NCBI GenBank assembly: GCA_017881285.1
Contig: JADGRD010000228.1
Coordinates: forward strand, 1 to 6,203
DNA length: 6,203 nt
Origin: Pseudomonadota bacterium
Lineage (GTDB): Bacteria; Myxococcota_A; Polyangia; Fen-1088
Reading direction: 5' to 3'
Positions 6,001 to 6,203 of this stretch are shown piece by piece. Position 1 is the first letter of the stretch. Each line of letters starts with the position of its first letter. Under the pieces are notes generated by a model that was given only the letters and a program-made list of their open reading frames with translations, had not been told where the DNA came from and made no database searches. A program made the translations under genes and the position numbers.

Positions 6001-6203
6001 GCCGGCCAGCGCTGCATCGGGCGCCAGTGCATGGTGGATCCCTGCGACGGCAAATCCTGTGGCACGGGGCAATTCTGCTCCGCCGGCGCCTGTGTGGCGA
6101 GCTGCTCGGGCGTCGCGTGCGGCGCCTTGCAGTTCTGCCGGCAGGGTGCATGCGTGCAATCGGCCTGCGCGAGCGGGTGCGCCAGCGACTTCTTCTGCGA
6201 CGA
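3052..6203 (+). CDS. Large exported VWA, MopE-repeat and Cys-rich surface protein (3' partial)
   Basis: At least 1050 residues; the frame has no stop before the right edge. The signal peptide has a Leu/Ala-rich core and probable cleavage at A-S-A|Q (63/64). A VWA domain follows (about 69-400) with MIDAS residues D75, S77, S79 (D-N-S-T-S), T276 (T-P-I-G-S-A-L) and D327 (I-T-D-G-E-D), so metal-dependent ligand binding is expected. It is interrupted by a Cys-rich insert (154-229). Residues 402-484 carry linker-type Cys modules, 485-893 hold eight MopE-type putative metal-binding motifs, and from 897 on there are tandem four-cysteine modules. Such proteins are exported and disulfide-rich, so a cell-surface or extracellular role in adhesion or metal/calcium binding is inferred. 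Start: ATG 3052 has an excellent ribosome-binding site but gives a 63-residue leader. GTG 3166, with GGAG at 3152-3155, would give a normal 25-residue signal peptide. A C-terminal anchor such as MYXO-CTERM may lie beyond the window. Confidence 0.9.
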   Translation, partial: MRSIPWAGKEILSCAAPRGARRIGVRWQVAACRRRHPTVVTRLGSSAALLALAGALVAGRASAQTDRPRFVILLDNSTSMTENLASPAIQTHGDGSASQPGCDIDGKSIAGWPYDDSKLFLAKSAVIDTISAFGAAEFALAAYSRTLLGQACSSNSECSSLVAGSVCVDVPGDGSTQTYCAHHGSDSYLECSVGTGCVRCATPAETNDLVFDWGPFDCTITKCSYAQGCIGGQVIVGFPAVGASNLMDIYHWIDGVEDLPPFAASSNRELRAVTMTPIGSALDSLRAWLTDASKTNVGPGAGLLSSSPTARDPRAACRPYNIILITDGEDTCSPSANDPISAAATAHSLGINVYVVGFGVGNHTPLNSIAMAGSGDTRPAYFASNRSDLIASLGDILMNSMPKPKCNCDATCYDEAAAFPLKGQACSVGIGRCKRQGVYACNSAGDGVVCANASTCGATPLVAGTPLPEQCGLLAGCQAPTAADCADENCDGVIDEGLSCACSAKPEICNGVDDNCNGIVDDIAGAACGLDLGACKPGVTVCVPDGVGGQQVVCQGGTGATPEVCDGIDNDCNGLVDDLARSCYPDGTRGCAYDAVTKGWACVGACRTGRQACAAGAWQPCVGVVTPAAEIACDGIDNNCDGTVDENDPLPVAGCYPAGTIGCDVARGTCIGECALGHLACAANKMGPSCAGSHVPVAELCNGKDDDCDGLIDEDFPTLGQPCNQQSCQGAGQFVCNATGTAVECSVSAAGPSPEVCDGRDNDCDGLIDELPGPGELAMPGVGVACGSNVGECQSGISACSGGKIVCSAVGPSPEICDGKDNDCNGSIDDGVVVPGDSCNPESMASGQPMVGECRPGFFVCRGSEGWKCQGGVGPAHEVCDGKDNDCDGVIDNNASCAPGYVCVGGECVQACVEGGEQYPCAADRYCKNGACLVKACARQPCPAGYLCQADGSCIDPCSLVMCLPGATCKKGVCVDCYTQGCDAGQRCIGRQCMVDPCDGKSCGTGQFCSAGACVASCSGVACGALQFCRQGACVQSACASGCASDFFCD
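4504..5730 (+). repeat. Eight MopE-type metal-binding repeats within the VWA protein
   Basis: Copies of C-[DN]-G-x-D-[ND]-[DN]-C-[DN]-G-x-[IV]-D-[EDN] begin at 4504 (degenerate, two residues shorter before the second Cys), 4576, 4744, 4948, 5152, 5320, 5500 and 5689. Spacing between the full copies is 56, 68, 68, 56, 60 and 63 residues. Linkers contain a second conserved pattern, roughly G-x-C-x-x-G-x-x-x-C followed by a further Cys and then P-x-x-E-[VI]-C. Dense Asp/Asn spacing resembles EF-hand or thrombospondin-type calcium loops; the family name comes from the copper-binding MopE of Methylococcus. Which metal, if any, binds here is unknown. Confidence 0.88.
5740..6203 (+). repeat. Tandem four-cysteine modules (C-terminal tail of the VWA protein, partial)
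   Basis: After the last MopE motif, units of about 20 residues follow the pattern C-x4-C-x5-C-x4-C-x(2-4), often with G two residues before a Cys. I count about seven units plus a truncated one at the window edge, with 30 cysteines in about 155 codons. The regular even number implies stacked disulfide knots outside the cytoplasm, probably forming a stalk or a binding surface. The second unit has a longer first loop (V-E-G-G-E-Q-Y-P). The array continues past the right edge. Confidence 0.8.

Noticed and set aside
4558..6159. A 533-codon open frame on the minus strand opposite the MopE and Cys-rich region
   Set aside because: It is the antisense shadow of the real gene. Its recurring A-V-A-V-V-V-like runs are the reverse reading of the repeated D-G-x-D-N-D-C-D-G codons, and GC-rich DNA makes stops rare. 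It has no domain and no plausible start signal.
4504..6203. Possible CRISPR or DNA-level tandem array because of regular repeats
   Set aside because: The repeats keep one reading frame, vary in spacing and encode conserved Cys/Asp motifs, so they are protein repeats.

Overview
The window is GC-rich chromosomal DNA with the look of a myxobacterium-type organism (Myxococcota, the former Deltaproteobacteria). The main reason is the large secreted protein at its right end. It combines a von Willebrand factor A (VWA) domain, a run of MopE-type C-D-G-x-D-N-D-C-D-G-x-x-D-E putative metal-binding motifs, and a long cysteine-rich tail, a combination typical of that group. Strong G/C preference at third codon positions agrees. 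The phylum assignment is inference; no rRNA or marker phylogeny is present.

Layout from left to right: (1) the last 26 codons of an upstream reading frame ending at 82, followed by a GC-rich hairpin; (2) a regulatory-looking gap (83-286) holding a striking overlapping palindrome/direct repeat at 123-140 and a possible promoter at 219-247; (3) a SprT-like zinc metallopeptidase gene (287-1177, +), whose stop codon lies in the loop of a perfect 9-bp hairpin; (4) a 203-bp gap (1178-1380) packed with hairpins, one of them REP-like; (5) a small predicted lipoprotein gene of unknown function (1381-1875, +); (6) a THUMP-domain RNA methyltransferase of the RlmL family (1883-3019, -), convergent with the lipoprotein and only 7 bp from it; (7) a very long open frame (3052 to the end, +) encoding the VWA/MopE/Cys-rich exported protein, divergent from the methyltransferase across just 32 bp and running off the right edge. 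No gene-free stretch exceeds 300 bp.

The genes do not form an obvious pathway: a cytoplasmic metalloprotease-like protein, an envelope lipoprotein, an rRNA-modification enzyme and a large disulfide-rich, probably calcium- or metal-binding surface protein. I see no mobile element, CRISPR array, tRNA or rRNA, and no convincing new multi-gene system. The most unusual features are the architecture of the large protein (including a cysteine-rich insertion inside the VWA domain), the conflict over its start codon in the crowded divergent region, and the palindromic site upstream of the metallopeptidase gene.
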